A DNA stretch of 64,000 bases from NCBI GenBank assembly GCA_036501825.1, contig DASXZP010000032.1, positions 310,001 to 374,000 of the forward strand, written 5' to 3'. The notes beneath the pieces are model-generated. The model saw only the letters and a list, made by a program, of their open reading frames with translations. It was not told where the DNA came from and searched no databases. The first letter of the stretch is position 1. Each line of letters starts with the position of its first letter. Both the position numbers and the translations under genes were made by a program. This document shows positions 26,241 to 35,411 of the stretch, in pieces. The DNA is from JAFECT01 sp036501825 (GTDB taxonomy: Bacteria; Pseudomonadota; Alphaproteobacteria; Caulobacterales; Caulobacteraceae).

Positions 26241-27050
26241 TTATGAGGCCAGGCGGTGGAGGGCGAGGCCGCTGGTCACCGCGACGTTGAGGGAATCCAT
26301 CGGGCCGGTCATCTCGATGCGCACGGTTCGGGCGCGCGCCATCACCTCCGGCGCCAGCCCCTGCCCTTCCGTTCCCAGCAGCACCGCGGCGCGCGACGGC
26401 GGCGGCAGGGCGTTGAGCGACTCCGCGCCTTTCGGCGTGAGCGCGAGGGGGATGAAACCGTGACGTTCGAGCAGGTCGATCGCGCCAACGCCGCCCGGCA
26501 CGCGCGCATAGGGCGTCACCAGTGTCGCGCCCACCGACACGCGGATGGCCTTGCGGTAGAGCGGATCGCAACAGTCCGGATCGAGCAGCACAGCGTGGGC
26601 GCCGAAGGCCGCGGCGTTGCGGAACACCCCGCCCATATTGTCGTGGTTGGCCAGGCCGAACAGCACCACCACGACCGCCCGCTCCGGCGCCGCGGCGAGG
26701 AGAGCGTTGGCGTCGCGATCGTCTTCCTTGCGCCCGATGGCGAGGATGCCGCGGTGCAGATGGAAGCCGGCGATCGCGTCGATCACCGCCTGGCTGGCGG
26801 CATAGACCGGCGTTTCCGCCGGCAGCTGAGCGATGACGTCGGCCAGAGACACGAGGCGCTTCGCGTCGATCAAAACCGACAGCGGCGCCGCGCGGCCCGA
26901 CCGCATCAGGGTGCGCAGGACCACCTCGCCCTCGACGATGAACAGGCCTTCGCGGCCGACCAGATCGCGTTCGCGGATGTCGCGGTAGGGGGCGACGCGG
27001 GGATCGTCGGGATCCTCGACCAGGACGGCGCGCGCCAGGGTCGCGTCTAT
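26241..27050 (-). CDS. SpoU/TrmH-family RNA 2'-O-methyltransferase
   Basis: A 269-residue SPOUT methyltransferase using S-adenosylmethionine. The three family motifs are visible in order: NHDNMGGVFRNAAAFGA (near residue 140), VLLGTEGQGLAPEV (near 225) and SLNVAVTSGLALHRLA (C-terminus). The N-terminal substrate-binding region contains RERDLVGREGLFIVEGE. The start is a problem: there is no ATG, GTG or TTG between the upstream gene's stop and the first conserved residues. The best candidate is ATA at 27050, overlapping that stop (ATAG), with GGAG eight bases before it. A CTG at 27038 is possible. The target nucleotide is unknown. Confidence 0.88.
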   Translation of the reverse strand: MDATLARAVLVEDPDDPRVAPYRDIRERDLVGREGLFIVEGEVVLRTLMRSGRAAPLSVLIDAKRLVSLADVIAQLPAETPVYAASQAVIDAIAGFHLHRGILAIGRKEDDRDANALLAAAPERAVVVVLFGLANHDNMGGVFRNAAAFGAHAVLLDPDCCDPLYRKAIRVSVGATLVTPYARVPGGVGAIDLLERHGFIPLALTPKGAESLNALPPPSRAAVLLGTEGQGLAPEVMARARTVRIEMTGPMDSLNVAVTSGLALHRLAS

Positions 27051-28108
27051 AACCTGGGCTCCGGCGGGGTGTCGCCTTTGGCCGGATCCGTCAGCGGCTT
27101 GGCGGTCGGAAGCGTCACCACGGCGCCTTGGGCGCTCGAGGCCGCGGTTGTGGCGGTCAGCGCCGATTGCGGCCCGGACGTCGCGGGCGGCGCCGTGGCG
27201 GCGTTGGTAAGGATGGGCTCCGGCGGCGCGGTGGCCGGCAGCGGACCCTTCACATACTCCCAGTGCCAGGGTTCGAAGGCGTAGTTGACGAAGCCGAAGC
27301 GGTTGGCGTTGGCGACCATCCAGCGATAGGCCGCCGTGCGCGTCTGCAGCATGCGGTTGTCGGTGGTTGCGTCGTCCGCGTGCACGCCCTGCATATTGCC
27401 GACGTCGAGATCGATGGCCGTCCCCGTCCGGTGCGCCGAACAGGACGCGCGGTGGGCGCCGTCGCAATTGTGCTCGGTCTCGCAGCGCGCCGCGTCGGAT
27501 GCCGGATCGCGATAGCCGGAGAACACCTTCAAGGCGTCGGGATTGGCGGCGATGGCGCCGGACTCGCGCCGCGCCGCGGCGAGCATCTGTTGGTAGGCGG
27601 CGAGCACGTCGGCGCGCAGCGCGCGGTCGTCGCGGTCGAAGGCCTCCTCCGACGGCGGCACGGGCTTGAGGTTCGCAAGCGAGGGCGTGTCGGGACACAG
27701 GTGCTGCACGCGCAGCATGACGAACGGCCGCCGCTCCTGCCAGACGCCCTTGAAGACGTCGAAGGTCGCAGGGCTGAACACCCCGTCCGGCGTCACGTGG
27801 TACTGCGCCTGAAAGTCGGCCAGCTTCTGGGCGAAGACCGCGGTGCCGGCGCCGCAGGTGGTGCCGATTTCCTGCCCGATCAGGATCTCATAGATGGCCC
27901 AGCCCTTCTCGTGCGGGCCGAAGGGCGCCCATTCCAGGGTGTCGATGCTCTCGGCGTTCTTGACGGCGGCATCGACGAAGGGCTTGGGCGCGTCGCCGCA
28001 GGTGGCGTAGGGCGAGGCCGCGGCCTGGGCGGGCGCAAGCGTCCAGGCGAAGACCGCCGCAACGACGGCGGCGGCCAGGGCGGCAAGGAAGCGCGGCGGT
28101 GAACTCAT
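27047..28108 (-). CDS. Exported D,D-carboxypeptidase-like protein (VanY/M15B)
   Basis: A 353-residue protein with signal peptide (MSSPPRFLAALAAAVVAAVF, ending AQA). The M15B zinc-site motifs are SAHRTGTAIDLDVG near residue 225 (H-x-x-x-x-x-x-D type) and EPWHWEYV near 285, with FSGYRDP as the preceding motif. It should cleave the terminal D-Ala-D-Ala or related bonds of peptidoglycan in the periplasm. An N-terminal region of about 110 residues with a DGVFSPATFDVFKG segment resembles a peptidoglycan-binding module. A Pro/Ala-rich tail follows the catalytic domain. The SpoU methyltransferase gene begins at its stop codon. Confidence 0.87.
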   Translation of the reverse strand: MSSPPRFLAALAAAVVAAVFAWTLAPAQAAASPYATCGDAPKPFVDAAVKNAESIDTLEWAPFGPHEKGWAIYEILIGQEIGTTCGAGTAVFAQKLADFQAQYHVTPDGVFSPATFDVFKGVWQERRPFVMLRVQHLCPDTPSLANLKPVPPSEEAFDRDDRALRADVLAAYQQMLAAARRESGAIAANPDALKVFSGYRDPASDAARCETEHNCDGAHRASCSAHRTGTAIDLDVGNMQGVHADDATTDNRMLQTRTAAYRWMVANANRFGFVNYAFEPWHWEYVKGPLPATAPPEPILTNAATAPPATSGPQSALTATTAASSAQGAVVTLPTAKPLTDPAKGDTPPEPRL

Positions 28109-28220
28109 GCGCCAGGAAACCGCTCCCGCGCGGCGAATGCAAGGCGTCGCCCGGTCGCGCCCGCGCTTTCGGGCCGGGACCAGCTAGGCTATCGCTGAAG
28201 CCGGTTCAGGAGGGCGGGCG

Positions 28221-29330
28221 ATGGGGCGGACGTGGGCGATTTTCCTGGCGGCCATGGTTCTGGCGGCGGCCGGGTCGGCGGAGGCCAAGGCGCGGGCAGC
28301 GGCTAAGCCGGCTGGGCCCTGCGTTTCCGCGACCAAGGCCTGCACCGAGTGGGTGCCGCTGGGCGCCCATGGCGCGAAGGGTCTGATCTACCGCAGCTAT
28401 CCCCTGACGGTTCGTAACGGCCATGTCTTTCGCGCCCTGGTCATGGTGCACGGGACCCTGCGCAACGCCGATCACTATTTCCGCACCGCGACCGGCGCCG
28501 CCTTCGTCGCCGGCGTGCTCGGCGACACCCTCGTCATCGCGCCGGCGTTTCGATCCGCCGACGGCGAGTGCAAGGACAAGCTGGAGCCGAATGAGGTGAG
28601 CTGGGGCTGCAGCGGCGACAGCTGGCGCTCCGGCGGCGCGGCGGCCAACAATCCCGACCTGACCTCCTTCGGCATGATGGACGAGATTCTGCGCAAGCTC
28701 GCGGACAAGCGCGTGTTCCCGAACCTTCAGGTCATCGTCGTCGCCGGTCACTCGGCCGGCGGCCAGTTCGTCGAACGCTATCAGATGGCCAACAAGGTGC
28801 ACGGGACGCTCGGCGACGTCCGCGTAAGCTATGTGATCGCCAACCCATCGAGCTACGCCTGGCCGGACGCAACGCGCGCTCTGCCGACCGGCGACGCGGC
28901 GCCGGACGCCGCCGCCCTGGGCTGGCGCAGCGAGAAGCCGCACACGGACTTTAGCTACGGCCCCTTCGACGCGGCCAAGGCGCCGAAATACGACCGCTGG
29001 CCCTATGGCCTCGAACACCGCGAAACCGGCTACACCGTCGCGATGAGCGATGTGCAGCTGCGGCAACAGCTCGCGTCGCGCGGGGCGACCTATCTGCTCA
29101 GCCAGGTCGACACCCTGCCGCTCGGCGGCTTCGACGATTCCGCCAACGCCATGGCCCAGGGCCCCACGCGGCGCGCCCGCGGCGAGGCCTTCGTGAAATA
29201 CGTGAACGAACACCTGGGCGGACACGCGCAGGTGATGATCGTGCCGGAATGCGGCCACAACGACCGCTGCGTCTATACGACCGACGAGGTGCTGCCGGTG
29301 ATCTTCCCACCGCTCGGGAAGTTCTACTAG
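28221..29330 (+). CDS. Exported alpha/beta hydrolase-fold protein
   Basis: A 369-residue protein with signal peptide (MGRTWAIFLAAMVLAAAGSA, ending AEA). The nucleophile elbow is VVAGHSAGGQFVERY near residue 175, the oxyanion region is LVMVHGTLRNADHYF near 75, and a late histidine is in PECGHNDRC near 345. Several cysteines in the N-terminal half may form disulphides, consistent with export. AGGAGGG directly upstream of the ATG supports the start. The family is unassigned within the superfamily and the substrate is unknown. Its stop overlaps that of the convergent racemase gene (CTAG shared by both). Confidence 0.8.
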   Translation: MGRTWAIFLAAMVLAAAGSAEAKARAAAKPAGPCVSATKACTEWVPLGAHGAKGLIYRSYPLTVRNGHVFRALVMVHGTLRNADHYFRTATGAAFVAGVLGDTLVIAPAFRSADGECKDKLEPNEVSWGCSGDSWRSGGAAANNPDLTSFGMMDEILRKLADKRVFPNLQVIVVAGHSAGGQFVERYQMANKVHGTLGDVRVSYVIANPSSYAWPDATRALPTGDAAPDAAALGWRSEKPHTDFSYGPFDAAKAPKYDRWPYGLEHRETGYTVAMSDVQLRQQLASRGATYLLSQVDTLPLGGFDDSANAMAQGPTRRARGEAFVKYVNEHLGGHAQVMIVPECGHNDRCVYTTDEVLPVIFPPLGKFY

Positions 29331-30049
29331 CGCGGGCCGCCGCGCCAGGTCGGCATGGGCGCCTCGCCGAGCGCCACGTCTACGGCGGCAATGGCGAGCA
29401 GTTGGGTGCTGGCCAGGGTCGGGACCGGCGAGGTGGTGTCGTCGAGGATCAGCGGCAGTTCGGTGCAGCCCAGCACGACGCTGTCGCAGCCGCGATCTTT
29501 CAGGCTTTGCACAGCCGCGGTGAAACGCGCGCGCGAGCGGTCGTTCACCACGCCGCGGACCAGTTCGTCGAAGATGATGGCTTGGATATCGGCGCGATCC
29601 TGCGGCGGCGGCGTCAGAGAGTCGATGCCGGCGGCGGCAAACTCGCGCGGATAGATCGGGCCTTCCATGGTCCACAACGTGCCGGTGATCCCGACGCGCT
29701 TGAACCCGCGCCGTTTCGCTTCGGCGGCGACCACGGAGTGGATGTGCAGGCCCGGCAGCGCCAACGGCTCGCCTTCGGCCTCCAGCGCCAGGTGCGCGGT
29801 GTTGTCGGGACACAGCCAGAAGTCCGCGCCGCCCCCCTTAAGCCGCTCGATCGCCGCGGCGAACCGCGCACGGATCGGCGGGAAGTCGAGCCGCGCCCAG
29901 TCGTCCATGCTGTCGCCCATGGCGGTGGCGTCCATCAGGATTTCCGGATGGAGGTGTGCGCCCAGCCGCCGCTCGCCCTCATGCACCGCCGTCAGGAAAC
30001 ACAGCGCCGCCCCTTCGGCGCTGTGGGCGAGGATGCCGATGCGTTTCAT
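29327..30049 (-). CDS. Aspartate/glutamate racemase-family protein
   Basis: A 240-residue cofactor-independent racemase-like protein. The N-terminal MKRIGILAHSAEGAALCF and the second catalytic cysteine in VVLGCTELPLIL (near residue 200) are typical. The first catalytic position, usually Cys or Thr in x-C-N-T-A-H, is aspartate here (CPDNTAH), with a cysteine two residues earlier. I believe a PDNT-type subgroup exists, so this may be subfamily-specific rather than decay. The gene begins seven bases after the stop of an exported S10 carboxypeptidase and is probably in the same operon. The actual amino acid substrate is unknown. Confidence 0.8.
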   Translation of the reverse strand: MKRIGILAHSAEGAALCFLTAVHEGERRLGAHLHPEILMDATAMGDSMDDWARLDFPPIRARFAAAIERLKGGGADFWLCPDNTAHLALEAEGEPLALPGLHIHSVVAAEAKRRGFKRVGITGTLWTMEGPIYPREFAAAGIDSLTPPPQDRADIQAIIFDELVRGVVNDRSRARFTAAVQSLKDRGCDSVVLGCTELPLILDDTTSPVPTLASTQLLAIAAVDVALGEAPMPTWRGGPR

Positions 30050-30056
30050 CGTGGGA

Positions 30057-31565
30057 TCAGCCGGCGACGCCGTAGAGCTTCATCACATCGGCCCGCAGGC
30101 CCGCGCCGGAGTCCGGGCGGCTGTAGAACATGTGACCGCCGGGATAGGCCTTCACCTGCAGCCGGGTGGGATCGCCCATCAGCGGGGTCTGGTCGACGAT
30201 CAGCACCGACGCGAAATACGGGCACGACAGGTCGTCGTAGCCGTGGGCGATCAGCATCCGCAGCTTCGGATCGAGGGCGACCGCTTGGCGCAAATCGGTG
30301 ACCGACTCCAGATCGCCGCCGCGACCGCGGTCCCAGCCCTGCCCGACCGTCGAGCTCAGCGCCTCATAGCGCGCGTCGACCTTCCAGCCGACGATGCGAG
30401 TCATGAAGTCGACCATGGCGCTGGTGGTCGGCGCCACGATGGAGTCCAGGATCGGATCGTTGGTCTCCTGCTCCGGCGCCCAGGGGAAGGGATCGTAGGC
30501 GGTGACGTTGGAGTCGTAGCGGCTGCCGAGTACGCCGCGGTCGCGGTAGACCTCGCGCAGATAGGCCTGGGTTTCCAGCCGCCCGCCGAGCCTGCGTACG
30601 AAGGTGGGATCGAGGCCGGTCAGCTCGGTCACGTGCTTGATCATGGCGTCGAAGGCGGCGGGATCGGTGCGGCCTTTCACCAGGGTCGTCATGTAGTCGC
30701 CGCGGATATAGCTCTCGACCTCGGCCATGGCGGCGGGCGTCAGCTTGCCCTTCCGTTCGTAGTTGGCGGCGGTGATCGAAGCCAGGTTGATCATCCACGG
30801 CAGGGGCGACACATCGCCGTCGCCGCGCGCCGGGCCGTCGAGCAACGGTGAAACCAGCACCACGCCGCTCACGCCCACGCCGAGCTGGGTCTGCAGGGTG
30901 TGGGCGATGCGCGGGCCGCGGAAGCCGCCGTAGCTTTCGCCGACGACGTATTTCGGCGACTGCATCCGGCCGTTCTTCAGCAGCCAGTCGTAGACGATGC
31001 GCGACAGGTAATCGATGTCCGGCTTGGTGGCCCAGAACTTCTTCTTGGTCGTCGCCTCATCCACCAACGAGTGCGAAAAGCCGGTGCCGACCGGATCGAT
31101 GAACACCAGGTCGGTGAAGTCGAGCCAGGTCGAGGGATTGTCGTCGAGGCGCACGGTCTCCGACGCACTGTCCCCCTTGGCGCCGAACTGGATGCGCTTG
31201 GGCCCGATGGCGCCGAGGTTAAGATACACCGACGATGCGCCAGGCCCGCCGTTGAAGGCGAAGGTCACCGGCCGGTTCGGATTGGGCGGACCGTCCAGGG
31301 TGTAGGCGGTGAACACCACCTCGGCGATCTTCTTGCCGTTTTCGTCGCGCACCGGCAGCGAGCCGACGGTGGCGGTGTAGTTGATGGTCTTGCCCGCGAC
31401 GTGGGTCACCTGTTCGACGTGGGCGTCGGCGGGGAACGGCGGCGGGTTGACCTTGGTGTCGGCGGCCTTCGTGTCGGTCTTTGCGGCGTCCTGGGCGAAC
31501 GCGGCGGAGCCGAGGCCGAGCGCGAGCGCTGCGGCGATCAGTGCGGAATGGATCAGGGAACGCAT
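30057..31565 (-). CDS. Exported S10-family serine carboxypeptidase (copy 2)
   Basis: A 502-residue protein. ATG 31565 directly opens the signal peptide (MRSLIHSALIAAALALGLG); an ATG at 31580 would overlap the upstream gene. The S10 nucleophile motif VVGESYGGFRG is near residue 200, the oxyanion region is FAFNGGPGASSVYLNLG near 100, the aspartate is in HGYDDLSCPY near 425 and the histidine in PGGHMFYSR near 480. It should remove C-terminal residues from peptides in the periplasm at acidic pH. It follows a close paralogue by one base and precedes a racemase gene, in one operon. Confidence 0.92.
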   Translation of the reverse strand: MRSLIHSALIAAALALGLGSAAFAQDAAKTDTKAADTKVNPPPFPADAHVEQVTHVAGKTINYTATVGSLPVRDENGKKIAEVVFTAYTLDGPPNPNRPVTFAFNGGPGASSVYLNLGAIGPKRIQFGAKGDSASETVRLDDNPSTWLDFTDLVFIDPVGTGFSHSLVDEATTKKKFWATKPDIDYLSRIVYDWLLKNGRMQSPKYVVGESYGGFRGPRIAHTLQTQLGVGVSGVVLVSPLLDGPARGDGDVSPLPWMINLASITAANYERKGKLTPAAMAEVESYIRGDYMTTLVKGRTDPAAFDAMIKHVTELTGLDPTFVRRLGGRLETQAYLREVYRDRGVLGSRYDSNVTAYDPFPWAPEQETNDPILDSIVAPTTSAMVDFMTRIVGWKVDARYEALSSTVGQGWDRGRGGDLESVTDLRQAVALDPKLRMLIAHGYDDLSCPYFASVLIVDQTPLMGDPTRLQVKAYPGGHMFYSRPDSGAGLRADVMKLYGVAG

Positions 31566-31566
31566 C

Positions 31567-33093
31567 TTACGCCGCTCCATAGAGGGTCATGACGTCGTGG
31601 CGGAGCGCCGACTGGCTGCCGGGGCGGCTGTAGAACATGTGGCCGCCCGGATAGACGTGCACCTGCACCCGGTTCGGGTCGCCCATGATCGGCATCTGGT
31701 CGACGATCAGCTTGGACGCGAAGAACGGACACGACAGGTCGTTGTAACCGTGCACGATCAGCACCTTCAGCTTGGGATCGAGCGCGACCGCTTGCCTGAG
31801 GTCGGTGACCGCTTCGATGTTGCCGATGCCGCCGTCCCAGTTGCGACCGACCTCGAAGCTCAGCGCCTCATAGCGGCCATCGACCTTCCAGCCGACGGTG
31901 CGGGTGACGAAGTCGACCATGGCCGAGGTGGTCGGCGCGATGATCGAGTCGAGCAGCGGATCGCTGGAGCGCTGCTGCGGTGACCAGGGGAAGGGATCGT
32001 AGGCGGTGACGGTGGAGTCATAGACGCTGCCGATCAGCCCCTGGTCGCGATAGACGCCGCGCAGGAAGTCGCCGGTGTCGAGGCGTCCCGCGTCGCGCTT
32101 GACGAACGTGGGATCGAGGCCGGTGAACGCAGTCACCTTCTGCACGATGCGGTCGACCGCGGCCTGGTCGTGGGCGCCCTTCAACAGGTCGACGATGTAT
32201 TCGCCGCGCGCATAGTTTTCGACGTCGGCCATGGTCTCCGGCGACGGAACCTTGCCCTGTCGCTCGAGATTGGCCGCCGCCATCGACGGCAGGTTCACCG
32301 CCCACGGGATCGGCGACAGCGAACCATCGCCGGTCGAGGACGCGTCGAGATAGGGCGAGACCAGCGTCACGCCATTGATGCCGACGCCGAGTTGAGTCTG
32401 CAGATAATGCGCCAGCCGCGGGCCGCGATAACCGCCGTAGCTCTCGCCCACCAGATACTTCGGCGAGGCCATGCGGCCGTTCTTCAACAGCCAGTCGTAG
32501 ACGATGCGCGACAGGTATTCGATGTCCGGCTGGGTCGACCAGAACTTCTTCTTGGTCGTCGCCTGATCCACCAGCGAACGCGAGAAGCCGGTGCCGACCG
32601 GATCGATGAACACCAGGTCGGTGAAGTCGAGCCAGGTGCCCGGGTTATCCTGCAGCACAGGCGCGTCCGACGCGTTCTCACCGGAAATTCCGAACGGCAC
32701 GCGCTTGGGCCCGATGGCGCCCAGGTTCAGATAGACCGACGCGGCGCCCGGGCCGCCGTTGAAGGCGAAGGTCACCGGCCGCGTGGTCGGATCGCCCGCA
32801 CGGCCGTCGAGAATATAGGCGGTGAACACCACCTCGGCGATCTTCTTGCCCTTCTCGTCGCGCACCGGCAGCGAGCCGACGGTCACGGTGTAGTTCAGCG
32901 TCTTGCCGGCGACGTGGCTGACCTGGGCGACGTGGGCGTCGGCCGGGAACGGCGTGAAGTCGCCGATGTCGGCGTCCTTCTTGGCCTCCGTGGCCGCAGG
33001 CTTGTCCTTGCCTGTGTCGTCCGCATGAGCCGCAGCCCCGACCGAAAACGCCAAAACGGCCGCTAACGCGGCCGCCCGAAACACCAGACGCAT
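31567..33093 (-). CDS. Exported S10-family serine carboxypeptidase (copy 1)
   Basis: A 508-residue paralogue of the downstream gene, with signal peptide MRLVFRAAALAAVLAFSVG and the same architecture: FNGGPGAASVYLNLG, LVGESYGGYRG, HGYNDLSCPFFAS and GGHMFYSR supply the oxyanion hole and catalytic triad. Long stretches are nearly identical between the copies (for example FTDLVFIDPVGTGFS), showing a tandem duplication followed by divergence. Both are intact. This copy is first in the transcript, and its TAA stop lies one base from the start of the second copy. The promoter would lie in the 146-base gap shared with the divergent transporter gene. Confidence 0.92.
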   Translation of the reverse strand: MRLVFRAAALAAVLAFSVGAAAHADDTGKDKPAATEAKKDADIGDFTPFPADAHVAQVSHVAGKTLNYTVTVGSLPVRDEKGKKIAEVVFTAYILDGRAGDPTTRPVTFAFNGGPGAASVYLNLGAIGPKRVPFGISGENASDAPVLQDNPGTWLDFTDLVFIDPVGTGFSRSLVDQATTKKKFWSTQPDIEYLSRIVYDWLLKNGRMASPKYLVGESYGGYRGPRLAHYLQTQLGVGINGVTLVSPYLDASSTGDGSLSPIPWAVNLPSMAAANLERQGKVPSPETMADVENYARGEYIVDLLKGAHDQAAVDRIVQKVTAFTGLDPTFVKRDAGRLDTGDFLRGVYRDQGLIGSVYDSTVTAYDPFPWSPQQRSSDPLLDSIIAPTTSAMVDFVTRTVGWKVDGRYEALSFEVGRNWDGGIGNIEAVTDLRQAVALDPKLKVLIVHGYNDLSCPFFASKLIVDQMPIMGDPNRVQVHVYPGGHMFYSRPGSQSALRHDVMTLYGAA

Positions 33094-33239
33094 GGGGATT
33101 CCCCTCCCGGAAACCGATTTCCGCGATCATAGGGCGCCCGGGCCGCGCCCCGAACATTAAAATTCCGTAGGGTTGCCGGCGACCTGCAGCGCTCTGCGGA
33201 CGGTGTCCGGGTGCGCGATTCCGATGCTAAGGGTGGGTT

Positions 33240-34580
33240 ATGGGGGCTCCGTCTCGACCGACCAATGGCCAGTTGCTCGCCTGGGCCGGGCCGTGCCTGC
33301 CCTATGCGGCCATCGGCCTGCCGCTCGCGGTCTATCTGCCCAACTATTACAGCCAGATTTTGGGGCTCGGGCTCACCGTCACCTTCTGGGCGTTCTCGGG
33401 CGTGCGCTTGATCGACATCTTCTTCGACCCGGTCGTGGGTTGGAGCATGGACCGCACGCGCAATCGCTGGGGCCCGTACCGCACCTGGATCACCATCGGC
33501 ACGCCGATCCTGGGCTGCGCGATCTATATGATCTTCATGGCGACGCCGGGGGTGACCTTTGTCCACCTCTTCACCTGGCTGCTCGTGCTCTATCTCGGGT
33601 TCTCGATCACCACCCTGGCCCAACTTGCCTGGGGCGCGGTGCTGGCGCCGGAATACGACCAACGTTCGCGGCTCTACGCCTGGTGGCAGGGCGGCAACAT
33701 CGTGGGCGTGCTCATCGCCCTGTTCATTCCGATCGCGGTGATGAAGCTGTTCGGCGCCACCCCCGCCCAGGGCGTGCAGGCGATGGGCTGGTTCGTCATC
33801 GCAGCGCTTCCGGTGACGCTCCTGATCAATCTTGTCGCCGTTCCGGAGCCTGAAGCGCCGCCCAGCAAGCCGCAGGGCGGGGCCGGAGCCTATTTCGCGC
33901 TCTTCAAGCGGCCGGCCGTGCGCAAGGTGCTGGCCTGCGACCTGATGCTGGGGCTCGCGCCCGGCATTACCGGCGCGCTGCTGTTCAACTTTTTCGAGAC
34001 GGTAAAGGGGTTCGATCGCGCCCAGAGTCAGATTCTGATTGTGCCGTATTTCGTCGCCGGTCTGCTCGCGGCGCCGTTCTGGAGCTGGCTCGCCACGCGC
34101 ATCGGCAAGCACAAGGCGCTGATGATCGCGAGCCTGATTTTCGCGGTGCTCTATTGCGGCGTCGGTTTCGTCCCCGGCGGCGACTTGAAGATCAGCGCGC
34201 TCAGCATGTTCATTGCCGGGCTGCCCTACGCCGCGGGCCTGCTGCTCACCCGCGCCATGATGGCCGACATCGCCGACGAGGTGCGGCTGGAAACCGGCGT
34301 CGACCGCATGGGCCTGCTGTTCTCCCTGCTCAGCCTGACCACCAAGCTCGGCTACGCCATTTCCATCGGCTGCTTCGGCCTGCTGGCGTTCGCCGGGTTC
34401 AGCGACAAGCCGGGAGCGCACAATTCGCACCAGGCGGTGCTGGCGCTCGAGGTGCTGTTCATCGCCGTGCCGACCGTGTTGCTCGCAGCGTCCGCCGTGG
34501 TCCTGCGCGGCTACCCGCTCAGTCCCAAGCGTCACGCCGAAATCCGCGCCGCCCTGGATGCGCGCGCCCAATCAGCCTAG
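33240..34580 (+). CDS. GPH-type (MelB-like) MFS sugar transporter
   Basis: A 446-residue integral membrane protein with about twelve hydrophobic helices. The N-terminal part carries the glycoside-pentoside-hexuronide signature: VRLIDIFFDPVVGWSMDRTR around residue 60, then RWGPYRTWITIGTP. The cation-coupling aspartates in the first helices are conserved as D-x-x-x-D-P. Members import sugars or glycosides with H+ or Na+. The substrate is unknown and no sugar-catabolic gene adjoins. It ends nine bases before mazG on the same strand. Confidence 0.88.
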   Translation: MGAPSRPTNGQLLAWAGPCLPYAAIGLPLAVYLPNYYSQILGLGLTVTFWAFSGVRLIDIFFDPVVGWSMDRTRNRWGPYRTWITIGTPILGCAIYMIFMATPGVTFVHLFTWLLVLYLGFSITTLAQLAWGAVLAPEYDQRSRLYAWWQGGNIVGVLIALFIPIAVMKLFGATPAQGVQAMGWFVIAALPVTLLINLVAVPEPEAPPSKPQGGAGAYFALFKRPAVRKVLACDLMLGLAPGITGALLFNFFETVKGFDRAQSQILIVPYFVAGLLAAPFWSWLATRIGKHKALMIASLIFAVLYCGVGFVPGGDLKISALSMFIAGLPYAAGLLLTRAMMADIADEVRLETGVDRMGLLFSLLSLTTKLGYAISIGCFGLLAFAGFSDKPGAHNSHQAVLALEVLFIAVPTVLLAASAVVLRGYPLSPKRHAEIRAALDARAQSA

Positions 34581-34589
34581 ACCTGCGCC

Positions 34590-35411
34590 ATGGCCGACGA
34601 CGCGTCCAAGAAAGCCGAGAATGGGCAACGTCCCATCGACAAACTGCTGGCCGTCATGGCGCGGCTGCGCGATCCCGAGCGCGGCTGTCCCTGGGACGTG
34701 GAGCAGACCTTCGCCACCATCGCGCCCTATACGGTGGAGGAAGCCTATGAGGTCGCCGACGCCATCGAGCGCAACGATCTCGCCCATCTGAAGGAAGAGC
34801 TCGGCGACCTGATGTTTCAGGTCGTGTTCCACAGCCGCATGGCCGAGGAGATGGGCGTCTTCGACTTCGACGCGGTCGTGGACGCGGTCGCCGACAAGCT
34901 GATCCGCCGCCATCCGCACGTGTTCGGCGACGCGGGCTTCCGCACCTCGGAGGAACAAACGCTCGCCTGGGAGCAGATCAAGGCCGAAGAACGCGCAGCC
35001 AAGCAGGCGTCGGGCGTGCTCGACGACGTGCCCGCCGGTCTGCCCGCTCTGTCGCGCGCGGTGAAACTGACCAAGCGCGCCGCGCGCGTCGGCTTCGACT
35101 GGCCGTCGACGCGCGAAGTGTTCGACAAGCTGCGCGAGGAACTGGCGGAGCTGGAGGTTGAGATCGAGGCCGGCGACGCTCAGAAAACACGTGAAGAGCT
35201 GGGCGATTTCCTGTTTGTGGTCGCCAACCTGTCGCGCAAACTCGACGTCGAACCCGAAGACGCCCTGCGCGGCGCCAACGCCAAGTTCATCCGCCGCTTT
35301 CACCACGTCGAGGCGCGGCTGGCGGAAACCGGACGGACGCCGGATCAGTCGACGCTCGAAGAAATGGACGGCTATTGGGACGAAGCCCGCGCGGCGGACA
35401 AGGAGGCTTGA
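34590..35411 (+). CDS. mazG: Nucleoside triphosphate pyrophosphohydrolase MazG
   Basis: A 273-residue all-alpha NTP pyrophosphatase that hydrolyses NTPs and dNTPs to the monophosphates, a housecleaning role. The first domain has RLRDPERGCPWDVEQTF (near residue 25), TVEEAYEVADAIER (near 50) and ELGDLMFQVVFHS with the metal-binding E-E-x-x-E/D pattern. A second MazG repeat (ELAELEVEIEAG, EELGDFLFVVANLSRK) follows in the C-terminal half, so the protein is the full two-repeat type. A small lipoprotein gene begins at the base after its stop. Confidence 0.95.
   Translation: MADDASKKAENGQRPIDKLLAVMARLRDPERGCPWDVEQTFATIAPYTVEEAYEVADAIERNDLAHLKEELGDLMFQVVFHSRMAEEMGVFDFDAVVDAVADKLIRRHPHVFGDAGFRTSEEQTLAWEQIKAEERAAKQASGVLDDVPAGLPALSRAVKLTKRAARVGFDWPSTREVFDKLREELAELEVEIEAGDAQKTREELGDFLFVVANLSRKLDVEPEDALRGANAKFIRRFHHVEARLAETGRTPDQSTLEEMDGYWDEARAADKEA

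Noticed and set aside
33063..34571. 502-residue minus-strand frame
   Set aside because: It is antisense to the GPH-type transporter and extremely rich in Arg/His/Gln, a codon-bias artefact.
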